A stretch of 64,000 bases of DNA from Aequorivita sp. (GCA_024637015.1 JAGXGE010000031.1:98480-162479); one strand, 5' to 3'. Shown: positions 35,967-45,206, counted from the stretch's first letter. Translations and numbers: made by a program. Notes: generated from the letters alone by a model not told the origin.

Positions 35967-37190
35967 TTAAACATTTTCTATATTCGCTTTCTTTAAAAGA
36001 AAATAAAGCCAAATTGTTACTCCCCCCAAAAGAAGAAGGAATACGGTAAACACTGCCCAAGTATTGAAATAACCAAAGCGGTTTACCATATTCATCCCTC
36101 CATTATGTCCAATTAAATGTGCAAAACTAAAACTCATACTGTATAGTGCCATGTAGCTTCCTTTTCTTCCCTTGGGAGACATTTCTAGTGCAAGTGCATT
36201 TGAAAAAGGAAAACCAATCATTTCTCCCAATGTCATAAGAAACATAGCGATTATTAGTACTCCGCTCCAACTTGTAAGATTCAACACCAAAAAGCTTAGA
36301 CCCAAAAAGAAAATCCCCCAAAAAGTGGCCATTGTTTTTGATACTTTCTTTCTGTCCAACCAGCCAATCAGTGGCATTTCAAAAATAACAATTGTTGCTC
36401 CGTTTATAAACAAAAGCCAACCTATAACATCTTCAGATAGCAAATGCACTTTTTCATAATATACAGGCATTACTGAAAAATATTGTACAAATGCAAGGCT
36501 ATATGCTACCATAATTAAGAAAAAAACCAAAAATAGTTTGTTTAGATATGGAGGCAATCCTTCTTTTATTGCAATAGTTTTTTCAATGCTTTTTTCTTTT
36601 TGTTTTTTAGGTTTCAATAGAATAAATACTCCTAACGATGCAATCATACAGCTAAGGCCATCGATCCAAAAAAGGGAAGTGTAATTGATATTTGCAATAA
36701 TCAATCCTCCCACCAGCGGACCCACTGAAAACCCTAAATTGATTGCCAAGCGTATTAAAGTTATACTCCGGGTTGTATTTCCGGGACGGCTGTATGTGTC
36801 TGCTGCAACAAATATTGCAGGTCTCCCTGCATCGGTCATTAGTGTCAATAAAAAGATCCCGATGCAAAATCCATAAAAAGTATTTATAAACTGAAGCATT
36901 ATAAAACCAACTCCGCCCAAAAATAAACTTGCAAGAATAACCTTGTAAAAACCAATCGTATCCGTTAATTTACCACCAATAAATGTTCCGACTAAAGACC
37001 CGAGGCCGAAGCAAGACATAATCCAACCTACCTGCGGTAAAGAGAAGCCTTCAACATTTATAAGGTATAAGGATAAAAACGGAATAACCATTGCCCCAGC
37101 CCGATTGATGAAGGTCACCAAAGACAATAGCCAGATTTCCCGGGAAAGCCCATGAAAATTTGCTAAATAGTTGGTATATATTTTTTTCAT
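35967..37190 (-). CDS. MFS transporter
   Basis: A 407-aa inner-membrane transporter with about 12 helices. The A-motif of the major facilitator family lies between helices 2 and 3 (GGKLTDTIGFYKV, near residue 72). The large central loop (about 195-215) is lysine/glutamate rich. Similar proteins are labelled drug or sugar efflux, but the substrate cannot be read from the sequence. It begins just inside a terminator that belongs to the small unit upstream. Confidence 0.85.
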   Translation of the reverse strand: MKKIYTNYLANFHGLSREIWLLSLVTFINRAGAMVIPFLSLYLINVEGFSLPQVGWIMSCFGLGSLVGTFIGGKLTDTIGFYKVILASLFLGGVGFIMLQFINTFYGFCIGIFLLTLMTDAGRPAIFVAADTYSRPGNTTRSITLIRLAINLGFSVGPLVGGLIIANINYTSLFWIDGLSCMIASLGVFILLKPKKQKEKSIEKTIAIKEGLPPYLNKLFLVFFLIMVAYSLAFVQYFSVMPVYYEKVHLLSEDVIGWLLFINGATIVIFEMPLIGWLDRKKVSKTMATFWGIFFLGLSFLVLNLTSWSGVLIIAMFLMTLGEMIGFPFSNALALEMSPKGRKGSYMALYSMSFSFAHLIGHNGGMNMVNRFGYFNTWAVFTVFLLLLGGVTIWLYFLLKKANIENV

Positions 37191-37212
37191 CGTTGGTTGG
37201 TGGTATAAAAGT

Positions 37213-37242
37213 AAAACGTCCCGGTTTTGGCCGGGACGTTTT
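37213..37242 (-). terminator. Intrinsic terminator of the 24-aa peptide unit
   Basis: A perfect 12-bp, GC-rich stem (AAAACGTCCCGG at 37213-37224 with 37231-37242) has A and T tracts on both sides. It lies between the small unit (37271-37345) and the MFS start at 37190, both on the minus strand, so it ends the small unit. Confidence 0.85.
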
Positions 37243-37270
37243 TATATTGAATAAATTTATTTCTATATAA

Positions 37271-37345
37271 TCAATACATACATCGCCAGCATTTCTTATC
37301 AGAAATGACCTGATTAGTTGGGCAGGTGTATGTTCTTTTTTTCAT
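37271..37345 (-). CDS. Putative 24-aa cysteine-containing peptide
   Basis: ATG (37345-37343) to TGA (37273-37271) encodes MKKRTYTCPTNQVISDKKCW plus four more residues (RCMY). Cysteines lie at 8, 19 and 22. It has no signal peptide. A TAnnTTTG element lies 20 nt upstream of the ATG and a strong terminator starts 28 nt after the stop, so a transcript of about 150 nt is expected. Either the peptide or the RNA could be the functional product. No homologue is known to me. Confidence 0.4.
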   Translation of the reverse strand: MKKRTYTCPTNQVISDKKCWRCMY

Positions 37346-37365
37346 TTTTTTGTTTAATTTAAAAT

Positions 37366-37373
37366 CAAATGTA
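37366..37373 (-). promoter_or_regulatory. -7 element of the 24-aa peptide unit
   Basis: On the minus strand TACATTTG matches TAnnTTTG exactly, 20 nt before the ATG of the small frame. There is no clear -33 TTG. Confidence 0.45.
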
Positions 37374-37409
37374 GTAAAAATATTTATTGCTTTACTATTT
37401 TTTTAAATC

Positions 37410-38123
37410 CTAATCCAAAACCCTTTTTAGGGTCATCCCAAATCTAACAGCGGCTTTATCATACATATTTCCCATTCTAATGAGGCTTGGCTTCGGATAA
37501 TCTTCATTTGCTTTTAAAAATTCTTCCAGCCAATTCGTTGATATTATCCCACTTTTTCCTAACGGAACATCGGGAATAAAAGAAAAGTTTCCAACAACAT
37601 CAAAACCTTCGGCTCTTTCAACATCAATTTGGGAAATAATATTTTCTGGATTGAAGGTTTCATAAAAATAAATTTTAAGGTTTGCTTTCGCTGGTTGCTT
37701 TGCAATTCCGGCATCATAACCAAAATACATCCAATCCGTCTGAACTTTCATTGTATATTTTATTGATGGATCATTCCAAACAAACTCTATGGGGTGGTCA
37801 TAATCTTTAATACGGTTATTTAAAGCTGCGACAAAAATTTTAGGATAAACAGAATCTTTTGCAGCAAATTGTTTTTGTTCCCAATCCAAGGCTTCTTCAG
37901 TATTTAACTTACCTTCTATTTTTTCTTTTATATAATCCAAAAACTCCCTCTCAGTAAAATTATCGGCATTAAAATGAAGATCCTCATAAGTAAAAACTAC
38001 GTTTACTTTTTCTTGTGATGCCAAAAAGGCCATTTCTTTTTTGTCCAATTTAATATGTTGTGCATTCAAACATTGTATGCCGAAGACGATAAAAAGAGTA
38101 AAAAACAGTTGTTTTAGTTTCAT
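37410..38123 (-). CDS. Exported protein of unknown function
   Basis: A 237-aa protein. From the ATG at 38123 a signal peptide (about residues 1-21, ending LNA then Q) is clear; a longer frame to 38141 is possible but less natural. The mature part is mixed alpha/beta with KMAFLASQEKVNVVF-like and WNDPSIKYTMKVQTDWMYFG segments. No family is recognised. It is divergent from the DUF1684 gene. Confidence 0.6.
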   Translation of the reverse strand: MKLKQLFFTLFIVFGIQCLNAQHIKLDKKEMAFLASQEKVNVVFTYEDLHFNADNFTEREFLDYIKEKIEGKLNTEEALDWEQKQFAAKDSVYPKIFVAALNNRIKDYDHPIEFVWNDPSIKYTMKVQTDWMYFGYDAGIAKQPAKANLKIYFYETFNPENIISQIDVERAEGFDVVGNFSFIPDVPLGKSGIISTNWLEEFLKANEDYPKPSLIRMGNMYDKAAVRFGMTLKRVLD

Positions 38124-38200
38124 GAATTTTATTTTGCCCAAAAATATAAATAAATATGAAGTTCAAAATTCTTTTCTATTTTTACTGAAAACTAATTATT

Positions 38201-38806
38201 ATGAAGAATTTATTTTTTCTTTTTCTTATAATTTATAGCAGCCTAATTTTTGCTCAGAATGGAGCTATTGTTTCTGAAAGCAAAACTGCTCAGATAGAGC
38301 TAAATGAAGAGTTCAGCAATCCCGAAACAACTATTTTGGAGCCAGAGGATTTTAATGACTTTCACGGTTTGGAGTTCTACCCAATTGATAAAAAATTTAT
38401 TGTTGAGGCCAAGTTTGTTCGTACCCCAAACGAGAAGCCTTTTTTGATGCCCACAACCACAGAGCGTTTGCCGGAATACGTGAAGTATGGCGAAGCACAT
38501 TTTACCATAGATGGAAAAGATTTTGTATTGAACCTTTTTAAAAGCATCCAGCCGTATGAAGAGCCTGGCTATGAAGATTATTTATTTCTGCCATTTACGG
38601 ATTTAACAAGCGGTGACGGCTCCTATGGCGGTGGAAGATTTTTAGATCAGCGAATTCCAGAAGGAGATACAATAATTATAGATTTCAACAAAGCGTATAA
38701 TCCCTATTGCGCTTATAGTGCTCGCTATTCGTGCCCAATTCCCCCAAAAGAAAATGATCTTTTAATTAGAATTGAAGCAGGAGTAAAGGCTTTTGGGAAA
38801 CATTAA
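38201..38806 (+). CDS. DUF1684 exported protein
   Basis: A 201-aa protein with a signal peptide (about residues 1-18, IFA then Q). The mature part shows the DUF1684 signature in order: YVKYGEAHFTIDGKDFVL, DYLFLPFTDLTSGDGSYGGG, then FNKAYNPYCAYSARYSCPIP with three cysteines, and a final RIEAGVKAFG. Biochemical function is unknown. Its stop shares TTAA (38803-38806) with the stop of the convergent crcB. Confidence 0.88.
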   Translation: MKNLFFLFLIIYSSLIFAQNGAIVSESKTAQIELNEEFSNPETTILEPEDFNDFHGLEFYPIDKKFIVEAKFVRTPNEKPFLMPTTTERLPEYVKYGEAHFTIDGKDFVLNLFKSIQPYEEPGYEDYLFLPFTDLTSGDGSYGGGRFLDQRIPEGDTIIIDFNKAYNPYCAYSARYSCPIPPKENDLLIRIEAGVKAFGKH

Positions 38807-39174
38807 AGAAACTTTACCAACCACATTCCTAAAAAAACCATTGCAAAACCTATCACAAAGCTTGCAATGGTATAAAGTGCGAACGACATAAAATCACCGC
38901 TCTTTAAAAACAAATGATTTTCATAAGCAAAGGTTGAAAAGGTTGTAAACCCGCCACAGAATCCCGTAGCCAAAAATAAAACCGTATTGGTAGAAAGTGT
39001 TTCGTTTTTTAATGCGAAACCAAGAATTACTCCAATTAACAAACTTCCTAAAATATTTGCAGTAAAAGTTCCATAGGGTATTCCCGTTTCAAAACTATTC
39101 AAATATTTGGAAAGTCCGTAGCGAAGAGTACTTCCAAGACCACCACCTATAAAAACCAATGCCAATTGCTTCAT
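38803..39174 (-). CDS. crcB: Fluoride exporter CrcB/Fluc
   Basis: A 123-aa dual-topology membrane channel that exports fluoride. Four hydrophobic helices are visible. The family motifs are GGGLGSTLRYGLSKYLN near the N-terminus, PYGTFTANILGS near 34-45 with the pore asparagine, and GFCGGFTTFSTFAYEN near 71-86. The gene lies immediately after the SRPBCC gene (TAG then ATG). No fluoride riboswitch is visible. Confidence 0.94.
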   Translation of the reverse strand: MKQLALVFIGGGLGSTLRYGLSKYLNSFETGIPYGTFTANILGSLLIGVILGFALKNETLSTNTVLFLATGFCGGFTTFSTFAYENHLFLKSGDFMSFALYTIASFVIGFAMVFLGMWLVKFL

Positions 39175-40230
39175 CTAAATTCCTTCTTCAACAGGTTCTG
39201 GTGCTGTAATAATTGGAATATAAACCTCCGTCAGCCAATCAGCTGGATTGGGGGTCTCTTCCGGGTCGGTCATATATACTTCAAACATTTTTCCGTTGGG
39301 ATCAATTTGATGGTCGTTTTTGTCAATGTACTGTCTTCCTTTGGTGTAAGCTTCTGGAAGGTGGTCGTAATTTCCTTTTAATGAAATTTTAACCGCAGAA
39401 ACCGGATCCATAAATCCGCAGACCACGGGGCTTCCTTCGGGTGTAATCACTTTTTCCTTCACCGGAATACCGGTTGAAAAAATGACCGTTCCATTTGCAT
39501 TGTCAATTTCGTTATAAATCGTGAAAGGTTTTCCAGCCATATTAAGATTGTTCTTCGTAATGAAACCCATTACTACGTCCATCATCGGTTTCATTTTTTC
39601 CTCCAGTTCATCTTGTTTTGCAACCGAAGTTGTATACATATAATATCCGCCGCCGTACTGTGTAATGCCATCAACATTTATGGAGTATTGCTTCATGTCT
39701 TCCGCTACTACGTTGGCTATTCCTCCAAGACCTTCTTTGTTCATTTTGTGCATTTGTGCATCAAAATCAAAGTCGCTTAATGAATAATAAGCTTTATCAA
39801 TCAAGGTATGCTCACCTTTCATTCCCCAGGTTACTTTAGTTCCGCCATCTACTTCTTCAAAGTTCCAATATACTTTTGGATTACGTTCTCCAGCTGGTGT
39901 GTTCAGCGTTAAATCCTGTTCAATTTCTTTATTCGGAATAACTTTCGTTGTGTTCATAGAACCGCTCATGTTGCCATCCCAAGAGTAGGAGGCCCCTTCG
40001 CCTGAAGTTTTTTCGGCATAAGTAAAAGTAATGGTGGAATCTTCTTTTTTCCAAGGGCCCCACTTTTCCCAACTTTTAAAGTCATTCACCTTGTTGAAAA
40101 TAACCTCTGGTGGCGCTTGTATAACCATGGAGTCCTGAATGTCATAGGTGCCGTCCTTCGTTCCAAAGTAAATGGCGCTGCCAATAATTATAAGAAGGAT
40201 AAGAAAAAGTAAGTATTTTATTATTTTCAT
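39175..40230 (-). CDS. Membrane-anchored SRPBCC domain fused to a GyrI-like effector domain
   Basis: A 351-aa protein with an N-terminal membrane anchor (about residues 4-22). A polyketide-cyclase/START-like SRPBCC domain (about 30-170; VIFNKVNDFKSWEKWGPW) follows, then a GyrI-like small-molecule-binding domain (about 190-345; YTKGRQYIDKNDHQ and FEVYMTDPEETPNP). Such proteins bind hydrophobic ligands, but no specific ligand can be given. crcB follows with no gap and is probably co-transcribed. Confidence 0.8.
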   Translation of the reverse strand: MKIIKYLLFLILLIIIGSAIYFGTKDGTYDIQDSMVIQAPPEVIFNKVNDFKSWEKWGPWKKEDSTITFTYAEKTSGEGASYSWDGNMSGSMNTTKVIPNKEIEQDLTLNTPAGERNPKVYWNFEEVDGGTKVTWGMKGEHTLIDKAYYSLSDFDFDAQMHKMNKEGLGGIANVVAEDMKQYSINVDGITQYGGGYYMYTTSVAKQDELEEKMKPMMDVVMGFITKNNLNMAGKPFTIYNEIDNANGTVIFSTGIPVKEKVITPEGSPVVCGFMDPVSAVKISLKGNYDHLPEAYTKGRQYIDKNDHQIDPNGKMFEVYMTDPEETPNPADWLTEVYIPIITAPEPVEEGI

Positions 40231-40350
40231 GGGTAAGCGAGGTGTTGATTGGTGTTGCTAAGATAAGGAAATTTCATTGATGCTTTTAAAAATCAGTAGT
40301 TACAATCATTTTGTAGTTTGACTCATTCAATATTGCGGAAAATATTTTAG

Positions 40351-40358
40351 TACATTTG
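40351..40358 (+). promoter_or_regulatory. -7 element before the DPP III-like gene
   Basis: TACATTTG matches TAnnTTTG, 22 nt before the ATG at 40381. A TTG 15 nt upstream is closer than usual. Confidence 0.5.
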
Positions 40359-40380
40359 CGGAAATCTAAAATTTCTTAAA

Positions 40381-42420
40381 ATGAAGAATACCTTTTTAAT
40401 TGCTATGGCAATGTTCGGTTTGCTCTTTTTTTCCTGTAATGAAAATAAGGAGAAAAAAGATGTGGCCCAAGTGGAAACAACAGCTTCCACAGAATTTGAT
40501 TACAACGTGGAGCAGTTTGGCGACGTAAAAATTTTGCGCTACCAAATTCCAGGTTGGGAAAAACTTACTTTAAAGGAACAAAAGCTTGTATATTACCTTA
40601 CCCAAGCTGGACTGGCCGGTAGAGATATTATGTGGGACCAAAACTATCGCTACAACCTTACCATAAGGAAGGCTTTAGAAAAGGCGTACACTAATTATGA
40701 AGGAGACAAAACTACTGATGACTGGAAAAACTTTGAAACCTATTTGAAAAGAGTTTGGTTCAGTAATGGTATTCACCATCATTATTCAAACGATAAAATG
40801 AAGCCGGATTTTTCTTCGGACTATTTAAAACAACTTTTAACCGATACCAATACCACTTTGGAAGGCGAAGCTTTTGATGTAATTTTTAACGATAAGGATT
40901 CCAAAAAAGTAAACCAAGCAAAAGGGGTAGATAACGTAGCTCAAAGCGCCGTTAACTTCTACGGGCCCGATGTTACCAATAAAGATGTCGAAAATTTCTA
41001 TTCTAATAAGAAATCTCCAAACCCAAAAAAGCCACTTTCATTTGGTTTGAACTCTAAATTGGTTAAAGCCAACGGTGAGCTTAAAGAAATTGTGTGGAAA
41101 TCAGGAGGGCTTTATGGTCCTGCAATTGACAAAATTATTGAATGGTTGGAAAAAGCAAAAGGTGTAGCTGAAAATCAAGCTCAAGAAGATGCTCTTGGTC
41201 TTTTGATTCAATATTACAAAACTGGTGATCTGCAAACATGGGATGACTATAATGTTGCTTGGACTACTGCAACAGAAGGAAATATTGATTACATAAACAG
41301 TTTTATTGAAGTTTATAACGACCCTTTAGGTTACAGAGGCTCTTACGAAACCATTGTTCAAATCAAGGATTTTGACATGTCTGAAAAAATGTCTGTTATT
41401 TCAGATAACGCACAGTGGTTTGAAGATAATTCACCATTGATGCCAGAGCATAAAAAGAAAAATGTGGTGGGCGTAACATATAAAGTAGTGAACGTAGCCG
41501 GGGAAGCCGGAGATGCTTCACCAAGTACGCCTATTGGTGTAAACCTTCCAAATGCAAACTGGATTCGTGCAGCTGTAGGAAGTAAATCTGTTTCCCTTGG
41601 AAATATTATTGAAGCTTATAACAATGCAGGCAATTCAGGTAGATTGAAGGAATTTGTAAACGATTCAACTGAATTTGAATTGGAAGAAAAATACGGTCAA
41701 CTTGCCGATAAACTTCACACTGCGCTTCACGAAGTAATTGGTCATGCTTCCGGACAATTGAATCCTGGTGTTGGCGAAACAAAAGAAACTCTAAAAAACT
41801 ATGCTTCTACTTTGGAAGAAGGTCGTGCAGATTTGGTGGGGCTTTATTATTTATACAATCCAAAACTACAGGAACTTGGCTTGGTTGAAGATTGGAAAAA
41901 AGTTGGAATGGCCGCTTATGATGGTTATATCCGCAACGGTTTGATGTCGCAGTTGATTCGCTTGAATTTGGGTGATGACGTTGAAGAAGCACACATGCGT
42001 AACCGCCAATGGGTTTCTGCTTGGGTTTTTGAAAAAGGAAAAGCAGACAATGTAATTGAAAAAATTACTCGCGACGGAAAAACCTATTACAACATCAATG
42101 ATTATGAAAAACTACACGACTTGTTCGGTCAATTGCTACGCGAAACACAACGTATCAAAAGCGAAGGCGATTACGCAGCAGTAGAACATTTGGTTGAAAC
42201 TTACGGAGTAAAAGTAGATCAAAACCTTCACAAAGAAATTTTAGAGCGCAACAAGCAATTTACATCTGCTCCCTACAGCGGATTTGTAAACCCTGTACTA
42301 GTTCCAAAAATGGACGATAATGGGGAGATTGAAAGCTTCACAATTGAACAGCCAAAGACATTTGCGGAGCAAATGTTGTTCTATTCTGGAAATTATAACA
42401 ATTTGCCTGCTTCAAACTAA
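40381..42420 (+). CDS. Lipoprotein dipeptidyl-peptidase III (M49 family)
   Basis: A 679-aa zinc peptidase that removes dipeptides from peptide N-termini. The lipobox FFSC (Cys19) places it in the periplasm or outer membrane. The zinc motif HExxGH is seen as HEVIGH near residue 448, and the third ligand lies in EEGRADLVGLYY near 479 (EECRAE in other M49 members). The rest follows the family (FYSNKKSPNPKKPLSFGLNS). It is a single-gene unit with its own terminator. Confidence 0.9.
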   Translation: MKNTFLIAMAMFGLLFFSCNENKEKKDVAQVETTASTEFDYNVEQFGDVKILRYQIPGWEKLTLKEQKLVYYLTQAGLAGRDIMWDQNYRYNLTIRKALEKAYTNYEGDKTTDDWKNFETYLKRVWFSNGIHHHYSNDKMKPDFSSDYLKQLLTDTNTTLEGEAFDVIFNDKDSKKVNQAKGVDNVAQSAVNFYGPDVTNKDVENFYSNKKSPNPKKPLSFGLNSKLVKANGELKEIVWKSGGLYGPAIDKIIEWLEKAKGVAENQAQEDALGLLIQYYKTGDLQTWDDYNVAWTTATEGNIDYINSFIEVYNDPLGYRGSYETIVQIKDFDMSEKMSVISDNAQWFEDNSPLMPEHKKKNVVGVTYKVVNVAGEAGDASPSTPIGVNLPNANWIRAAVGSKSVSLGNIIEAYNNAGNSGRLKEFVNDSTEFELEEKYGQLADKLHTALHEVIGHASGQLNPGVGETKETLKNYASTLEEGRADLVGLYYLYNPKLQELGLVEDWKKVGMAAYDGYIRNGLMSQLIRLNLGDDVEEAHMRNRQWVSAWVFEKGKADNVIEKITRDGKTYYNINDYEKLHDLFGQLLRETQRIKSEGDYAAVEHLVETYGVKVDQNLHKEILERNKQFTSAPYSGFVNPVLVPKMDDNGEIESFTIEQPKTFAEQMLFYSGNYNNLPASN

Positions 42421-42440
42421 AAACATGTTTAATTCAAATA

Positions 42441-42476
42441 AAAAAAGCTTTTCGGATATCCGAAAAGCTTTTTTTA
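42441..42476. terminator. Bidirectional intrinsic terminator
   Basis: A near-perfect palindrome centred on GATATC (42455-42460) forms a stem of about 15 bp, with A residues before and T residues after. It serves both the peptidase gene and the convergent lipoprotein gene. Confidence 0.92.
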
Positions 42477-42500
42477 CTATAAACAACTATTCAATACAAC

Positions 42501-43217
42501 TTAAAGCGTTAACTGCATTTTAAAACAACTATTTTGAGTGATTGTTACCGATCCGCTCCAATTATATCCTTGGCAGCTTGCAGTATAATTATAGTTTCCT
42601 GGTGTAAGATCATTAAAATTTCCCCCAACTCCATCTATTATACAATCTGGATTGCCACTAAAATAATAACCGCTAATTGCGCTAGAACCAACGCCGTTTA
42701 AATTTACAGTTATTGCACCACAACCATAATCTTGATTTACCCAAAATTTAACATTCCCTTTATTGTTACCTATAACTGGTACGTTTTCTAACAACACCAC
42801 CAAACATTCTTGTGGATCCAAAACAACAAATCCTTCCCGTATTTCTGTACCTCCATTTCCTTCAGCTCTTATTAAATGTGAACCAGCAGTAAAAACTCTT
42901 CCTACTGCGTTGGGGTTTCCACAGCTTAAACCATTAGGAAAGAAGTATATCGATCTGCCAATATACTCATTGTCAATATAAATATTGTACTCATTGTTTA
43001 AATCGATTGTTGATCCCACATCAATTTGACCTTTATCGCGGCCGCCGTAGTAATATTCACAGCTGCCATTATCCGAAACGGCATCTGGATTATAGTTGTA
43101 GCTTAAAGGGTCTGTACAACCCGAGATTTCGTCTTCGCCTTCGTCTTTAGTACAGGAAACAGCAATTGAAACAATGAGGAATAATAACGGAAAAAATAAT
43201 TTTGATTTGAGGACCAT
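42501..43217 (-). CDS. Lipoprotein with a GCTD...DNGSC cysteine motif
   Basis: A 238-aa lipoprotein; from the ATG at 43217 the lipobox is AVSC near residue 22. A longer frame to 43352 would place the signal peptide internally. The mature N-terminus carries GCTDPLSYNYNPDAVSDNGSC-type spacing (Cys 33 to 52), a motif repeated in many flavobacterial surface proteins. The rest is beta-rich with several cysteines and Gly/Asn turns. Function unknown. Confidence 0.7.
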   Translation of the reverse strand: MVLKSKLFFPLLFLIVSIAVSCTKDEGEDEISGCTDPLSYNYNPDAVSDNGSCEYYYGGRDKGQIDVGSTIDLNNEYNIYIDNEYIGRSIYFFPNGLSCGNPNAVGRVFTAGSHLIRAEGNGGTEIREGFVVLDPQECLVVLLENVPVIGNNKGNVKFWVNQDYGCGAITVNLNGVGSSAISGYYFSGNPDCIIDGVGGNFNDLTPGNYNYTASCQGYNWSGSVTITQNSCFKMQLTL

Positions 43218-43452
43218 AGTTCTAAATATTTGGTTGGTTAGTATTGGTTTAAAATACAAGTTGAGCTGCAAATAAAAAGGTATAGCAACACCATCTTTTA
43301 GTAATAATAATTTTATAAAGACAATACTAATATTATATAATAAACCTAGCAATACTCATTTAGGAGTATTTATTGCATATAGAAAGATGATCGCTTTAAG
43401 TAAGCGAATCTATTTTGAATATCGAGAAGAAGAACAATAAAGAGTTATGGAA

Positions 43453-43641
43453 TTAATCTTTTAGGTATGTTTTTATGGCCAATAAAAAGATGATAAAAGC
43501 AATAAAACCCACCAAAATCCAAAGACTGCCTTTATATTGTTTTTTGTGAAGTTTTTTATCGCCGCGATAGCTATAAATCATTACAAAGACGAACACAATA
43601 AAAAATAAAATAGCAAAAACCAACTGGCCGGTAGTAAACAT
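43453..43641 (-). CDS. Small membrane protein, 62 aa
   Basis: Two hydrophobic helices (about residues 5-23 and 40-58) separated by a basic loop (RGDKKLHKKQYKGS). No family is recognised. The 235 nt between it and the lipoprotein gene hold only short hairpins and A/T-rich sequence. Confidence 0.55.
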   Translation of the reverse strand: MFTTGQLVFAILFFIVFVFVMIYSYRGDKKLHKKQYKGSLWILVGFIAFIIFLLAIKTYLKD

Positions 43642-43687
43642 AAATTTGTAGTTTTACAGAACAAATCTACAACCTTAAACTTAACAT

Positions 43688-44074
43688 ATGAAGAATAAAT
43701 TAGCCGCAGTTTCCGAATTCCACAAAGCTTTTGGCCTCGGAATGAAGGAATCGCCTACCGCCAATCTCGGAATTAAAAAAAATCTATTGCGTTATGAACT
43801 GATGCGTGAAGAAAACGAGGAATATCTAGAAGCTGCCAATAATGATGACTTGGTGGAAGTTGCAGATGCTTTGGGCGATATGCTATATATTCTTTGTGGC
43901 ACTATCATAGAGCATGGCATGCAACACAAAATAGAAGAAGTTTTTAACGAAATACAACGAAGTAACATGAGTAAATTGGGCGCAGACGGCAAACCTATTT
44001 ACCGCGAGGACGGAAAGGTCTTAAAAGGGCCCAACTATTTTAAGCCGAATATTAAGGAAGTTCTCGAAAAATAA
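43688..44074 (+). CDS. MazG-like nucleotide pyrophosphohydrolase
   Basis: A 128-aa all-alpha NTP pyrophosphatase. The metal-binding motif EENEEYLEA (about residues 41-49) followed by ADALGDMLYI (near 62) is the EExxE/ExxD pattern of MazG and HisE-like enzymes. These hydrolyse nucleoside triphosphates to monophosphates, often house-cleaning non-canonical ones. It stands alone, with a strong terminator after it. Confidence 0.85.
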   Translation: MKNKLAAVSEFHKAFGLGMKESPTANLGIKKNLLRYELMREENEEYLEAANNDDLVEVADALGDMLYILCGTIIEHGMQHKIEEVFNEIQRSNMSKLGADGKPIYREDGKVLKGPNYFKPNIKEVLEK

Positions 44075-44080
44075 AAAAGC

Positions 44081-44118
44081 AAAAGACCCAAAACAGAATA
44101 TGTTTTGGGTCTTTTTTT
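44081..44118. terminator. Bidirectional intrinsic terminator
   Basis: A perfect 15-bp stem (44081-44095 with 44101-44115) with a 5-nt loop and T-runs in both directions. It separates the MazG-like gene from convergent ilvE. Confidence 0.93.
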
Positions 44119-44135
44119 GAATACATTAAATACTT

Positions 44136-45206
44136 TTATACCACTTCAAATCTCCAATTAAACGGATCTTCACTGCGGTTGTATTGAATATCCAAAAGTT
44201 CTTTTTTGAAGCGAGTAGCAAAGCCATCTTCTTGCTTTTCGAGGTCGAAAGTGTCATCCTTATAGCTAAAAGCACAAACTGGGCTTATAACGGCGGCGGT
44301 ACCCGCGCCAAATATTTCTTTAAGGCTACCGTTTTTTGCAGCTTCCACAATTTCTGAAACCAAAATGGGTCTTTCTTCCACCTTTATATTATCTTGTTTT
44401 GCAAGCGCAATTACACTTTTTCTGGTTACGCCGTCTAATATTCTATCGCTTATGGGAGCGGTCAACAAGGTGTCGTTTACTCTGAAAAAAACATTCATTG
44501 TTCCTGCTTCCTCCAAATATTGATGATTGTTTGCATCTGTCCAAATGACTTGTTGAAACCCTTTTTCACGGGCAAGGTTTGTAGGAAAAAATTGTGCGCC
44601 ATAGTTTCCGGCAGCTTTTGCAGCACCTACGCCACCATTTGCGGAACGGCTGTAATAATCTGCAATAACAACTTTAACATCACCCGTATAGTAAGCCTGC
44701 GCAGGCGACATCAAAATCATAAACTTATATTCCGTTGAAGGCGATGCGCCAACGCCAACTTGTGTTGCAATTACAAAAGGACGAATATAAAGTGAATTGC
44801 CAAGCCCAGGTTTTACCCAGTCTTTATCCATTTTTACAAGTATGGTCAAAGCATCAAAGAAAATATCTCTCGGAAATTCTGGCATTGCCATTCGCACCGA
44901 AGATTTATTGATACGTAAAAAATTCTGTTCAGGTCTAAAGAGCCAAACTTTGCCGTTATCGTCTTTATATGCTTTCATCCCTTCAAATACGGCTTGGCCA
45001 TAATGAAAAACCTTTGCTCCAGGTGAAATGGTAAGCGGACCATATGGTTTAATAGTTGGATTTTGCCACTCGCCATCTTTATAATCACATTCAAACATGT
45101 GATCACTAAAGGTACTTCCGAAAGTTAAGTTGCTAAAGTCTACCTGCCCAATTCTGGAAGATTCAACTTTTTGTATATCTAGTTTTTGTGTGGCTGAAGA
45201 ATTCAT
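44136..45206 (-). CDS. ilvE: Branched-chain amino acid aminotransferase
   Basis: PLP-dependent transaminase of leucine, isoleucine and valine. The 356-aa protein is the longer fold-type IV form. Key residues are the PLP lysine in AAGNYGAQFF-flanking KAAGNY near 195, the tyrosine-containing VFHYGQAVFEGMKAY near 68, and the EAGTMNVFF motif near 230. The C-terminal EIFGAGTAAVISPV closes the phosphate-binding site. It is monocistronic. Confidence 0.94.
   Translation of the reverse strand: MNSSATQKLDIQKVESSRIGQVDFSNLTFGSTFSDHMFECDYKDGEWQNPTIKPYGPLTISPGAKVFHYGQAVFEGMKAYKDDNGKVWLFRPEQNFLRINKSSVRMAMPEFPRDIFFDALTILVKMDKDWVKPGLGNSLYIRPFVIATQVGVGASPSTEYKFMILMSPAQAYYTGDVKVVIADYYSRSANGGVGAAKAAGNYGAQFFPTNLAREKGFQQVIWTDANNHQYLEEAGTMNVFFRVNDTLLTAPISDRILDGVTRKSVIALAKQDNIKVEERPILVSEIVEAAKNGSLKEIFGAGTAAVISPVCAFSYKDDTFDLEKQEDGFATRFKKELLDIQYNRSEDPFNWRFEVV

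Noticed and set aside
43218..43452. Gene or RNA between the cysteine-motif lipoprotein and the 62-aa protein
   Set aside because: Only short hairpins and a 17-codon frame (from ATG about 43387) are present; nothing coherent.
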